Positions 34,119 to 45,245 of a stretch of 64,000 nt of DNA are shown one piece after another. How positions within the stretch are numbered: the first letter of the stretch is position 1; every line of letters starts with the position of its first letter. Both the position numbers and the translations under genes were made by a program. The DNA comes from Phytoseiulus persimilis (Eukaryota > Arthropoda > Arachnida > Mesostigmata > Phytoseiidae), in assembly GCA_037576195.1 (NCBI GenBank), contig CM075103.1, positions 930,001 through 994,000 on the forward strand. Direction: 5' to 3'. The notes under the pieces were generated by a model. It was not told where the DNA came from and did no database searches. It worked only from the letters and a program-made list of their open reading frames with translations.

Positions 34119-36076
34119 TCAAAATGCGTTGCGGGAACCGTTGTGATTGGGAGCTGTTGTTTCTTTTTTCCGCCATGCTGAGTATTTCTCAAGTGCTGCA
34201 TCGATCATCAATTGCATGTGGATGGTTATCTCGGTGTTCTGATAGTTTTTCGCAACGTTATCTTGGAAGGGGATGAATCTACGGAAGCGGAAATTTTCTA
34301 CGGAAGCTTTCGAGTTCTCGAGTTTTTTCTCTAGTTCTTTTGTGGTCACGGGGAAACATGCCAAAAATGTCCGCAGAAGCTCATTCAGGTTCCATTTGTA
34401 CATGAATTAGTTCTCGATTAACAGCTTCGGGCAGGTTAGCTTTGACACCGCCATTCTGCGCAGCGGAAGTTTTCATCAGAGATCCACCAGGACTGAGATC
34501 CCCGAGAGCCGTCAGGGCCGGAGAAAGCGCCAGAGTTCCGCTCGAGTTCAGTTTCCATCTATTCACGTGAGCTGAGATGGTGTTCAGAGTGCTCCTCGGC
34601 CTCAGCAAGAGGTAGCTGACCTACAGGGTCGGCCACCGGTCCGGTCTGATATTTGTCAGGTTTTTCTGGAAAAGAGCCAATGAAAGTAAGAACATGCGTG
34701 TCGATGAAAGGTCGTTGGGATGATGGGGAAGAAACGAACTCCCTCCGCTCGAATTCAAAACTCACTCAAGTTCAAATTTACACCCGTAGACTGCGTTTTG
34801 TTGAGATCTGGGTAGTTTAGTTTGTCTGTGATCATGTTCTTCTTGTTCTCGTTGCTCTGTGAAGCGCTTTCCGCATTCTTTGACGACTTCACCACCATCA
34901 GTGAGTGATGGTTGAATCTCCTAATTAAGGCTTGATTTGGCGTGAGTTTCGAGTTGTCCACATTCATTGGCAATGACGCGAGGTCCGAGAAGTCCGTGTC
35001 CGCATGGAGACGGAGATCGAAAAGCGGGTTAGAGAGCTCGCCGGAAACTGCTGTCCTCAGGTCGTTCTCATCCTGTCGGGAGCACTCAGCGAATAGATCC
35101 TTGCTCCCAACAGTCAACCTATCGCGATGGAAGTAGTGGGATTGGAAAAACGCGGTCCAAAATTCTGATTCAGTCATCCGGTGGGGCACGTAATCCTGGT
35201 ACTTCGATTCCACCGCCGGATATGTCTTGAAGATGTTGTCGACTGTGTCGGTCGTCAGGTTGTATTTGAATCCAGCACCACCATCGCTTGCTTCCGGTTT
35301 CACGTCAACGAGGAATGAACCGGTCACACCAATAGCCTGTGCTGACTCTTTCTTCGGCATGTAGGTTTGCCAGAACTTGTCTGCCGTGATGATTTTGCCG
35401 ACAACTAGATTGGTGTAGAGCTCAAACAACTTGGGATCCTCCTGAAGCAGTTTTCTGTTTCTCTTCAAGATCGTTGAGATTTTCTTCTTGAACTTGGGCA
35501 ATAGCTGCATGAGGAGATCCTTCACTTGTTTTCGACCGCTGATTTGAGCCTGTTGACCCTCTGGATTGACGAACCTGAACGTGGTGGACTCATTGTTATT
35601 CAAAACCAATTGCAGCTGGACCTTCGGCTTGCCTTCCGGAGAGATTTTCTGCATTTTTATCTCGGAGTAATTGTGGGAGATCGCCAAAACCTGCAACAAG
35701 TTCCGTTGTCAATTCAAACCAGGAGAGGCAACTCGCGAGGAGACCTGCAACATCTGCAGGCATTTTAACAATCTACTGTCCGATACCGCACTTTTCTTTT
35801 GTTTTCGAAGAAAAACACGCACCCCGGGGAAAAACTTCGGATCGGAACGCCATTTCTGAAACGCTCCGCTCGAGAGTAATTCGAAAGATCAACCCTGGGA
35901 GTGCCGTCGTGTGCCGGCTTCTTACAATAACCGGCGATTTCCCAGGGAGTTCAACTAACCTCTTTGCCGTCGGGCATCCAGGCTACTCTCGAGGCCATTA
36001 TGTACAATGCCCCGTCGTGTTTCTTGTGCCTCACATGATTCATGACGAGCAGGACATCTTCGGATGATGTCCCCAT
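34119..36076 (-). CDS. GTF2H1: General transcription factor IIH subunit 1 (p62), disrupted in the C-terminal half
   Basis: p62/Tfb1 is a core TFIIH subunit needed for transcription initiation and nucleotide excision repair. Exon 1 is 36076-35960 ([20 protein letters not shown], start of the PH domain) and exon 2 is 35690-34766. Exon 2 carries [17 protein letters not shown], then the first BSD domain ([13 protein letters not shown]) and the second ([20 protein letters not shown]), then [10 protein letters not shown]. Exon 3 starts at 34665 ([11 protein letters not shown]). From there the frame fails. An in-frame TAG occurs at 34561-34559 where relatives have Glu or Gln. [15 protein letters not shown] lies one frame over, and the C-terminal helix block ([20 protein letters not shown]) is in another frame ending at 34119. 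All conserved blocks remain in order, so the locus is p62, but the 3' part is broken by indels or unrecognised splicing. Confidence 0.9.
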
Positions 36077-36709
36077 GGTGGCTTATCGTGAAGGCTTCTA
36101 CCTCGATTTCTTCACTTCCCTAAGAAAACTTTCCGGAGAACTCTGTAAAGTGCCTCTGTGTTTGTTGGGACTGCTCGCAGCAGGCTGAATTTAGGTCTGT
36201 CGGACACGGTCGTTCGAACCAAGCCATGTCTGGGACTTCTGCGGCAGAATCACGCGCGCGAATATTCCGCTTCTCGGCTCGTCTCAGCTCAAAGATAGTG
36301 TTTGAAAAGCTCATTCCAAATTGAATTTCGCCACAGATAGCTTCTGCATTGTGACTTGTTTTCGTTGTTCCGTTCCAAGTGCCGCGGCGCTGGTCCCAAA
36401 ACCAACGGAGTACCCGAGCGAATCGCTCAATCCGCACCACCATACGTAGGCGTATCTGAATCACATGTTGCCAGTCCTTGCTCTGGCGGGTGCAATCCGA
36501 CCATACCTGGCGCCAGCACTCGATTTTGGAAGCATTGCCAACGGTCTCCTCTTGCTCTCCCAGGAAGCCGTCCCTTTGTGCGGCCAGAGAGCTCACGGTA
36601 CTGACATCTCAATATTCAGTGTTGATTCAGCGAACTCGTTAAGCCCTTCAGCACTGATTCGGAGCTTGGACAGATTGAGCTCCGCACAATGGCAATTGAC
36701 AATGTTGAC
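36077..36709. other. GTF2H1 upstream region
   Basis: This is the promoter side of GTF2H1. A 158-codon minus-strand open frame (36596-36120) ends 44 bp before the p62 start. Its product is Arg/Trp-rich and matches no family I know, so I treat it as chance. Confidence 0.35.
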
Positions 36710-37003
36710 AAGGAACTTGCCAGAACTATCCGGCGGGGTTTCGGAAAACTCGGTGTGGGATTGATGGAGGGTCCCGAGGCATGGAACAGAACACATGAGT
36801 TCTGGCCAGGTGGGCCTGTCTTGGCTTGTTTTGCCTGCGGTCACGTATAAGGCCTGGATAGGACTTTCACATGAGCAGGAGCGCCATGTCTCGAATCCAG
36901 AATCGCGCATCGACGCGGACTGAAATTCAACATGGACTGGACTGTGAGCTACGATGGAAATATAGTGCTGGAGCACTCAGAGGGTCGCTGTTTCGAGCGC
37001 CAG
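36710..37003 (+). repeat. Dispersed inverted repeat, copy 1
   Basis: About 290 bp that recurs in reverse complement at 37830-38136 with roughly 75-80% identity by eye. Shared landmarks include GCCAGAACT...CGGCGGGG, GGTGGGCCTGTCTTG, CCAGAATCGCG and CCGGAGCACTCAGAGGGTCGC (GGAGCACTCAGAGGGTCGC here). Both copies keep a short similar reading frame (roughly YDGN.V.EHSEGR..ER). Probably two insertions of one unknown element, or the arms of a decayed transposon. Confidence 0.7.
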
Positions 37004-37829
37004 ACACAGCTCCCTGGCTTTTGGGAAAGCCCGTATCCGGACGACCCGACGCAGCTGAGAGATCTTTCAGCCAGTACTCGAGTATCCTACGCGACGATCG
37101 CCGGTCGATCAAGGAGGTCAACCTCTCTATGTATAATCTACTCTACCAGAATTCCGGCTTAATTTGAACTGCGTATGTTGGCATTCGTATGCAAAACGAA
37201 CCAAAAGCTCGAATGAATCATTTCATCGCATCACATATTCACCCCTATGAAACTCGTTTTCTATTCAATCTCCAATATCATAGTGCCGAGTCCGCCACCA
37301 CCGGTAGCCGAATACTTCAGAATCGCGGCTCCTCTTCTCGTTCCTGTAGGTTGAAAGACGGAAGCCCAGACCCCGTGTAGGACTCACTGAGGCCGTGACT
37401 TTACCGTGATCTTCTCCGCGCCAAACTCCCAGCCTTAATCATGCCTTCAGCACTTGCCGCATCGAGCTTCCCCTTTCAGAACTGTGCTAAATGGCGATAG
37501 CGATCTTGATAAGTTCCAATCTGCTCTCTGTATTCTCGGAACCCACTCAAGTTCTTCGGGTCGCGCACTCTTTCGGGCTGGTTCTGAAGGCTACTGAATG
37601 AACATCTCGGGTGGGCTGTCTCGAAGTAAAGCACGTTGCATATGTACTCGTCCGAGAAACTTTCGTGACATTTACCAACCGTGCAGTCCTTGAAAGCAGG
37701 CTCACTTCGATACCGGGAGTCTCACAGTCCTTCAAATCCGTCGACATCGATTTGATCTCCGTTGTCGGATTATCGTGAAGTCTTCGGCCACAGGTCGCTC
37801 GGGCAGCAGAGGCGATCGTGGCCACCCGG
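37004..37829. other. Spacer between the inverted repeats
   Basis: No gene recognised. If the two flanking repeats are arms of one element, this is its interior; no transposase-like motif was seen. Confidence 0.35.
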
Positions 37830-38136
37830 TCCTGGCGCTCGAGCCGGCGACCCTCTGAGTGCTCCGGCACAACATTTTCATCTTGGCTCACAGTCAATTA
37901 CATGTTTTTCAGTTGGCGTCGATCCGCGATTCTGGGCTTATGGCGGAAAGCTCGACGGCATGGAGCTCCGGCCCATGTCGAAGGTATATTCAAGCTTCAT
38001 ACGAGATCGTAGGTAAAACAAGGCAAGACAGGCCCACCTGCCCAAAACTCATGTGCTCTATTTCATGCATTGAGACCCTCTATCAGTTCTCGACCGAGTT
38101 TTCCGAAACCCCGCCGAACAGTTCTGGCAGGTCCCT
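37830..38136 (-). repeat. Dispersed inverted repeat, copy 2
   Basis: Reverse-complement partner of 36710-37003, separated from it by about 0.83 kb. Differences are scattered substitutions and small indels, suggesting an old duplication. Confidence 0.7.
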
Positions 38137-39492
38137 TGTGAGTCGCTCTCGCAGCAAGTGATGCTATATTCGTCTGTATTCGAGGTCGGATCCAACAATG
38201 ACTTCCATGTCCTAGGCAGAGGTTTTAGGCCGGGGGTTGGCAACCTCCTTGGAATCAAGGCCCCCTCCCAACGGTGGAGAGAAGAAGTCGTGGCTTCATA
38301 TACCAGGTCACATTTTCTGAGTTAGGAGACGACGATATAATGCTGAAGCTTAGTAGTAACCTCCGGAGTACCGTCAAGATTGATGGTGGCCATGTATAAC
38401 GCAAGCTTCTTCTCGGTGTGGATTAGGAGTCCAAACTACTCGCTCATGGATATCTGTGTACAGTAACGTGGACCGAGGAGCTCTCACATGGCCCCTCGAA
38501 TTCGACAATAGGCAGGGTTCGATCACGGCTCCGTTTTTGACCCCTAGTTGGTTATCGGCTGCCAAATGCATTTTGGAGCGCCGCGGCATCCTGGGAGTCA
38601 GCGATTGTGGTTAATAGGCATGGCGCAGACATCTTGACACTCGAGATGCTGGAGGGTGATCGAGTGACTGATTCGGTGAGGAATCCTTCAGGGGAGATCA
38701 GGATCTGGCTACTGACTGCCTCCGACAGAACCCTTTCCGACAGCGCACATGAGATGGATATTGGAAGGAACAGGAAATTCGTTACTGGCTTCAGTTCCGT
38801 AAACTTCTTGTGGAGGGGGCAAACGATCACCGCTGAAAAGGTGATTGAAACCTGTTCCATCTCAACTGGGCGAAGGATCATGAGTAGAGGTCCCATACGA
38901 CCGAACATGTCTTTCTCCGTCCGTTTGTCCCGTTCTATTGAGCAACCGAGAACACGTCCAGTTTTCAGGCTCAGAGATCGAGGGGATAGACCATGATTAA
39001 GAATGAGTTCTCATCGAATAGTCCGACAGCTTAGGGCAACAGGGCGCGAAAATATTCCGGGATCCTAAGGGGACTGGAAGTTCTGAGAGAATCGAACCAA
39101 GACCCAGTCCTGGCAGTCGAGCTGTATTCGATTGCTCAATCCTCAGGATTGCTTGCGACAGGACAATCATTCAACGAGAATGCCGGTCAATCTCGTAGGA
39201 GGGCCAAATCGGCATCCTGAACTCGATTCAGGAAATCCTCAGAGGTTCTTTCGCGATACGGCCCAAGGAAATCATGGGGAAGATTCCCGATTCCGATCAG
39301 CTGCAGATGATGTCAGAGAGAGTCTCCGGAGTGTTTGAGCACGCCATACTTCGTTTTCGGGCTTGCGCAACCGGTTGTCGAGCCGACCACAATTATCGAC
39401 GATACCAGGCTGCGCAAGGAGCGTGGCGTTCCATCACAATCATCCCGAAGCATTTCATGCAGTACCTCGGGGAAAAAATGAAGCGAACCGAT
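38137..39492. other. Unassigned intergenic DNA
   Basis: A 129-codon plus-strand frame (38607-38996) and shorter ones occur without recognisable domains. Nothing here is supported as a gene. Confidence 0.35.
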
Positions 39493-39692
39493 CCGTACTG
39501 GAAGCTTGTCGGTTCCTTCGGAACATCCGACGCCCTATCTTCTTCCCTATGGAACATAAGGACAGCCGCGCGGTGTGCCCCGTTGGACACGTTTAGTGCT
39601 TGAGGCCTACTCTTGGTTTGAAAGCCCATTTGAAATGCCGGGGTAACGATGAAGGGGGATGTTCCGAAGGAACCGACAAGCTTCCAGTACGG
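39493..39692. repeat. Perfect 36-bp inverted repeat with 128-bp loop
   Basis: The 36 bases at 39493-39528 (CCGTACTGGAAGCTTGTCGG, then TTCCTTCGGAACATCC) are repeated exactly in reverse complement at 39657-39692. Each arm also contains the inner palindrome GTTCC-N3-GGAAC. The arms could form a long hairpin. The perfect identity contrasts with the diverged repeats nearby and suggests recent origin or function. Confidence 0.85.
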
Positions 39693-42155
39693 TAATTTTC
39701 TCCTCATTGTGGCAGCTGCATGGAGACTCGCGAGCCCTCAAAGCAGAAGCCTGCGAAGGATCCAGATAGTGAAGGTGGTGGAAAGCAAGCTCCATGACCT
39801 GATGGAGAATTGGAATCCTTGCGGTCCAACTGATCCCGAGACATGACTCGTGGTCAACTGATCATCCGTTGTGGGGTTGAAACGACGAAACGCTCGAGGG
39901 GTACTGAGCGTGAGAGGGCTTGGAAAGTAGATAAACGGAGTCCCACTTCACTGAATCATCAATCGGGTCCACTGGGGAGGTGAACTTGCTGCTCCGTAAA
40001 TTGAAGACTTCCGAGCGCTTTGACGTGATGAGCTTAAAGTTTCTTGAATCTGCTCTTGAGTTCCGAGTTTTCGGCATCGTTGGTGTCTGTTGCGTCCATG
40101 CTCACAATGAGCGCGAACGACTACTTCTGAGTCTTCAATTCCGGAGGACGGAGTGAGCCTTCCGCTCAGTATCACGTGAGGTTACCACGCGCCGGAGGCA
40201 AGACTCTTAGCATGGCCAGAACGTTTTTTTTTGGCGATGATCGACCTGGCTCATCGTCCGCGAAGAGACTCAGCTCTGACCCGACAACTCATCAACACCT
40301 AGTCATTGATCAACTCTGAATGCCAGATTGCCTCTATTGTTCGTTATCGGGAACTCGGTCTCAATTGATTCCTATTCGAAATCAGGGAAGATTCGTGGAC
40401 AGTTCAGAATGGATACGCACTACTAAACTATCGACCATCTCCGTGAAGCAGGCTTTCTACTCCAACAGATCCCCTGGCTTCTGATTCGATGGCGAACCTA
40501 GATGGCCTCAATATTGGTCGACTCCTTGGGAGCCGCGAAGCTTCGTCAACGAAACGGGGTCCCGAATGGCAGATCGCTAGCAGATGTGATTCCCGAGATC
40601 ACTTTTCCCCTCCTCGTTTGCCACACCTGTTAGCAGTCGGTGGTCGGCGTCTGTTCTAGGTCAACGAAATCAATGTCGTAGACCTTTGAGGGCCCAAGGC
40701 AATCGCGATTCCCAAGCCCGAGGCTTTCCGATGCAATCGCGATTCTGAAATAGGTGTTGTTCGATTGCTGGCATTATTCTGGACAGACGCGGATCTTCCC
40801 TCGACATTTGGGCAGAGAGCCCGCAGAGAGCCGAAAATAGAGCTGACACGACCTACGAGCATGAAACGAGGTCCCTGGAAGGAATGGGAGCGATCATCCG
40901 ATCTCGTTCGGACGGTAGGCGAACAGAGTACTCAGCATCAGCTCCACGTTCCACTGCTTGGGATCTAGTTCAAAGCATTGCCCCGTCTCCTACGACCGGG
41001 CTTTTCGACGGTTCGTATGGCGTGCTCGCGTCCGCGACGAGCGGTATCTCAACCATACGTTCTCTCGATCAATCTCAGCACCCTTATCGCGTCCGAACCG
41101 AACTGCGTGTCTGATGTGTGGGATCCCCAACCCCGATCCTCTAGTGGTATTCTGTCAGTTCGGGGGAGAAATCCGAGAAATGAGGATGTCGCACTCAACC
41201 CCGCTTTGAAAATAGTTCTTACAGGAAGCCAAACGTGGAGTCGATCGAATCATGGGCCTCCAACGAGCAAAACGATAGCGAGTCCCGCGAAAAGTCTCTC
41301 GATAACATTGCTAGTTGTGAGCCGGAATAGCTCGAATCATTCATGAACGCGCACTCTGTTGCATTCTCGTTAGTTCGACCACCGATAAGTCCCCTGATCT
41401 GTGTAAAATCGGTCTCCAGAGAGAATAAACGAAAGCTACTGGAACATAGGGAGCGTGAAGTTCTTTCGGAGAAAACTCGATTCCCGTTGTGACCTGCGTA
41501 GCTCATAGTACCGGGAATCATTCAAGCAGCTCATTTAATGAATGTTCTGGATCCAGATTTCTGACCCCACTGCTCTATCCGCACTCTACCTTTTCGCCTT
41601 TGTAGCAGCTCGCTCCCAGATCACTGTTAGTTACAGCGAGCAGAAAGCTGCCCTCCCTGCTCACCATCGTCGTCGTCGCAGCACTGTGGAATGAGGAGGA
41701 GGAGAGGAACCTCCATTAGTTATCAGAAGGATAACTTCCGTCTCGAAACTTCTCATCGAGGCGTGGAAGCAGCAGCTGGGCAAGTTCGGAACGCATTCCG
41801 CGGAGGCGTTCTCGGTTCGCGCCTGTGCCACATCCGAAGCGGAAAATCGTCGTTTCCACTTGATTCCTGACCGGTCAATCGCTTCCACCCGATTCCAGCT
41901 CAAATCAATCAGTTGATGTGGAGTATTACATTGGGGCCGTGAGCTACATCGACAGAAGATTCCAAACTTGCTGTGAAGAAAGTGAGTATTGAAAGATTTT
42001 GAAGCGGAAATCCCAGCGGATCTTCAGGTATCAGTGTGCCAACGCACTGCGATTCTTATAACTCTCGGTGACATGGTCTCGAGGAGTTTTTCGACTGACC
42101 CAAATTCAATCATTGCTATTTCTCCCAGGTTGAATTTGAAAGCCCGCAAGGGGAA
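39693..42155. other. Intergenic; probable 5' UTR of SMCO4 at its end
   Basis: No protein-coding gene recognised. A short direct repeat (GCAATCGCGATTC) occurs at about 40697 and 40733. Close to the SMCO4 start, a GTGAGT at about 41981 and a TTTCTCCCAG ending at 42129 look like the two ends of an intron in the SMCO4 leader. Confidence 0.4.
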
Positions 42156-42335
42156 ATGAGATACGCCAAGAATGGAAAACAAAAAATGTCAAAGAGAGAG
42201 AAAGAGGAGAGGAAGAAGGACGTGGAAGACATGAACCGCAAGATGCAAACACTCGTCATTCCTACTCTAATCACTGTAGCTATTTTCGTCGTTGCTTTCA
42301 TCCTGCTTAAAACACAGAAGCCGTCATACTACTGA
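42156..42335 (+). CDS. SMCO4: SMCO4-like small single-pass membrane protein
   Basis: A 59-codon protein, the same length as human SMCO4 (single-pass membrane and coiled-coil domain protein 4; function unknown). Order of features: a basic N-terminus (MRYAKNGKQKMSKREKEERK), a charged helix (DVEDMNRKMQ) and one transmembrane segment (VIPTLITVAIFVVAFILL). A short polar tail follows, ending at TGA 42333-42335. The vertebrate protein shares the MR start, the KxxKKETSK-like basic helix, the T-V-V-L-P-T-L motif just before the membrane and the short tail. The coding part is one exon directly after a probable leader intron, and AATAAA follows 19 bp past the stop. Confidence 0.85.
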   Translation: MRYAKNGKQKMSKREKEERKKDVEDMNRKMQTLVIPTLITVAIFVVAFILLKTQKPSYY

Positions 42336-42354
42336 TCGGAAGCGTCTCCTTCGC

Positions 42355-42360
42355 AATAAA
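42355..42360 (+). terminator. SMCO4 poly(A) signal
   Basis: AATAAA hexamer 19 bp beyond the SMCO4 stop codon. Confidence 0.55.
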
Positions 42361-42929
42361 TCGTTCACCATTCGCGAAAATGCATTATTTGAGTTTCGTG
42401 GGATGTCCGGATCGTGGGTCGCGATCGAATGTCAGCGTATTGGATTCACAGCTGCAACGAGAACATCAGAAAGCGTCTAAGCCACGTCAGAGGATGGTTG
42501 TCTCGCGCAAGCAGCCGATCTCTCTCCCCCTGGGAGCGGCATATCGAAGCAGGCTTGATCACTGCCGCAAGTATCAGCATATCATTACACAATGACACGG
42601 AGAGCGTGGAAATGGTTCGCTGGACGCGAGGTTCAATTTATGATGTTTCACTGTCATCGAAACGGCCACATGAGTCTACTAAAGAACCGCGGTTGTTTCT
42701 CGCGATTCGACATCAGGTTGGCGAAACCCGTAACCACCGTCACTCAAGGAACTTTCAGCACGATCGGGGAGATGAGACAAGCAGGCTAATGTCGCCATCC
42801 TGCGTTACTTACGGGAATGAGATTCATTGCCTCCCTCTACGGCCTCTTCGCCTCCATACAACAGAATGAGAACACCAGATTTCAGTTAACGGCATACGGA
42901 AATTATTATTTCAAATTTGTCATCGAATC
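42361..42929. other. Region between convergent SMCO4 and zinc-finger genes
   Basis: No gene seen. It probably contains the 3' UTR of the minus-strand zinc-finger gene; no canonical poly(A) hexamer was placed. Confidence 0.4.
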
Positions 42930-45245
42930 TCAATCCGGTTGTTCGGAGGGTTCGATGATTTGTTGGTTGCCGTGCTCGTCTTCGATAACAACATGTTCTC
43001 CCGGCGCTATGGGAACCGTGGTAGCTGTTCCATCGGCATAAACTACCCGGAAATACTGCATGCCGACCTCGGGCTGAGGGTAGTCCACGGCAACGCCCGG
43101 TGGTATTTCATTGATTTCGACAGTTTCAGTCTCTTCAAAACCTTTCAAATCGACAACAGTCGCATCACTAACGTCCAACGGACCATCGGTTATCTCCACC
43201 TCAGTTGAAGTCAGCACTCCCTCTCCGTTCGCTTCTCGCTCCTCGTCCTCCTCCTCCTCCTGCAGTTCTTCTTCAACGTCATGAATGTCATCTTCTTCGT
43301 AGTCCATCTCGTCGTCGTGGATTTCGCGCTCCCTCTCATGACGTCTGAGCTTGAACAGCTCCGAGGTGTTCATTCTCTTGGAGCTACCCGGAGATTCGTC
43401 ATCGATTTCTGACGAGTTTTCTATCAATTGCTTGATTTCCTCCGTGTGGCGTCGTTTCTGGAGTATGCTGAGGACCTTATTGGTTACAGGTGGCAGGATT
43501 TTATCGGCCTGCTCGGGCGATTCTTTGTGGAAGCGGACTAAGTGCTGCCAGGTCTTTGCTCTGCTGACGAAGCCTTTGTTGCACAGAGGACATCTCTGCT
43601 TGTAGGCATACGTGTGCTTCACAATTTCATGATCACTGCGGGACGCAACGGTGTGGAAAGTGGCCTCGCAATACCGACATTTATTGGGTCTCTCGCCTGA
43701 ATGCAACCTCAAATGATAGGATAAATGATGCGGTTTGAAACACCTGTTGCACATTGGACATCGATAGAACTCCTTCCCGGGATCGTTGTGGTTCACTATT
43801 CGGTGTGCCATCAGGGTAGCTTCAAGATCGAATTGTTTGTTGCAAACGTCGCACCCGTAGACTTGATCCGTTTGCTGCCGAGTTTCCTTCTTGAACATGA
43901 TGCCTTCCTCGATATTTCTCTTGACAATATGCTGCCTCTGGAGCCTGTACAGGGATGTCTTGAATGGGTTGTGTTTGAGCATATGCTTCAACAAATCTTT
44001 ATAGCTCTCGGAGCCTTGATCGCAGATGTCGCATATGTATGGCATCGTATTTTTGTCGTGGTTCCTATTAACATGGTCAAGCATGACGGGTTCCGAGTCG
44101 AAAACTTTTCGACAATGTACACAAACGGTGCCCGTATTCTGATCGTGTTGATCCATGTGGTTGCGGATATCAGTCGCGTGTTCGCGATTGAAAGTCCGAT
44201 TGCAGTATTGACAAATCCACCAGCGGTCGCTCTCGCCGTGTTTCTCCTGTATGTGAGCCTGAATACCAGCCAGTGATTCGTTGCCAACGCCACATGCAGG
44301 ACAGCGGAAAGCTTTTTCATTTTCTATATGCTCCTTCTGTCGGTGTACTTGCATGCCCTTGGAGCTGTAGGATCGAAACTCACAAAGAGTGCACTGTATC
44401 TCCTCCATCCCCAATCTCTCCAATTCGTCTACCGAGAGTGATTCTTTGTGTTTCGTGACGAGATGCCAATCACGGTGCTTCTCTGATTGATACTTCTGAC
44501 CACAGATTCCGCAAGAATGTTCTTTGATGATACCATGAACTTCACGTAGATGTCTGTCTCGGTGAAGACCCATGGCGAAACTCTTGTTACACACCTGACA
44601 CTTCTTCGGAAACTTCGGATTACATTTCTTCTCGTGGTTAAGGAGGGCATCGGCGGAAACGAACTTTTTCGAACACTTTCGACATTCTGGCGTTTCGAAA
44701 GCTCCGACGCTGTGGTTGCTGTTCATGTGAGTTTCGAGCGCGTGTGGATTCATAAAACGAACCTTGCGATTTATCTTCAGACATACTTGGCAATAAATCT
44801 TTTCTTCAGTTCCCACTTGTGCGAAGTTACACGACTCTTCCTCGACTTCCTTCACTTTAACCGGCTCTTCGTCTTGTTGATGCAACTCTTGCTGCAGTTC
44901 TTCTTGATGTTGCTGTTGTTGAGGCTGTGGCGGCCGCTCTGCGTCCTCTTTGCGTTTGAGCGGGCTTTCTTCCAGCAACTGCTGCTGTTGCTGCTGCTGT
45001 TGTTGTTGTTCTTGCGGCTGCTCCGCGTCATCCTTCTGTTGCTCCTTGATCTTTTCGGACAACGGTTTCAGACCGATGTGCACAACTTTTGTGAGCGGAT
45101 CAACTCTGATGTCATCAGCTTTCGGAAAACTGTCGAAGCTCCCTTCACCTACGACCAGTGTAAGAACCTCTCCTCTAGCCAGGCCCAAGGGAAACTCCAA
45201 CTCAGCTGCGAATGGCAGGTGAACCGTGTTGATACTGACGATCAT
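42930..45245 (-). CDS. Multi-C2H2 zinc-finger protein, 771 aa
   Basis: A single-exon nuclear protein, presumably DNA-binding; I do not recognise a specific orthologue. Residues 1-70 are a non-finger N-terminus (HLPFAAELEFPLGLARGEV). Two Gln/Glu-rich tracts span about 70-135, the first with ten consecutive Gln. About thirteen C2H2 or C2HC fingers follow between residues 155 and 590, for example CQVCNKSFAMGLHRDRHLRE, CGICGQKYQSEKHRDWH, CQYCNRTFNREHATDIRNH and CPMCNRCFKPHHLSYHLRLH. Only the later fingers have a canonical HSGERPNK linker. The C-terminus has a Ser-rich segment, a basic patch, a very acidic run (EEEEDEEREANGE) and the tail QYFRVVYADGTATTVPIAPG ending IIEPSEQPD. The frame is unbroken over 2.3 kb. 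The ATG overlaps the stop of a tiny upstream frame. Confidence 0.88.
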   Translation of the reverse strand: MIVSINTVHLPFAAELEFPLGLARGEVLTLVVGEGSFDSFPKADDIRVDPLTKVVHIGLKPLSEKIKEQQKDDAEQPQEQQQQQQQQQQLLEESPLKRKEDAERPPQPQQQQHQEELQQELHQQDEEPVKVKEVEEESCNFAQVGTEEKIYCQVCLKINRKVRFMNPHALETHMNSNHSVGAFETPECRKCSKKFVSADALLNHEKKCNPKFPKKCQVCNKSFAMGLHRDRHLREVHGIIKEHSCGICGQKYQSEKHRDWHLVTKHKESLSVDELERLGMEEIQCTLCEFRSYSSKGMQVHRQKEHIENEKAFRCPACGVGNESLAGIQAHIQEKHGESDRWWICQYCNRTFNREHATDIRNHMDQHDQNTGTVCVHCRKVFDSEPVMLDHVNRNHDKNTMPYICDICDQGSESYKDLLKHMLKHNPFKTSLYRLQRQHIVKRNIEEGIMFKKETRQQTDQVYGCDVCNKQFDLEATLMAHRIVNHNDPGKEFYRCPMCNRCFKPHHLSYHLRLHSGERPNKCRYCEATFHTVASRSDHEIVKHTYAYKQRCPLCNKGFVSRAKTWQHLVRFHKESPEQADKILPPVTNKVLSILQKRRHTEEIKQLIENSSEIDDESPGSSKRMNTSELFKLRRHEREREIHDDEMDYEEDDIHDVEEELQEEEEDEEREANGEGVLTSTEVEITDGPLDVSDATVVDLKGFEETETVEINEIPPGVAVDYPQPEVGMQYFRVVYADGTATTVPIAPGEHVVIEDEHGNQQIIEPSEQPD

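Noticed and set aside
36120-36596. 158-codon minus-strand frame just upstream of GTF2H1
   Set aside because: No family match, and its position in the promoter region makes a separate gene unlikely without transcript data.
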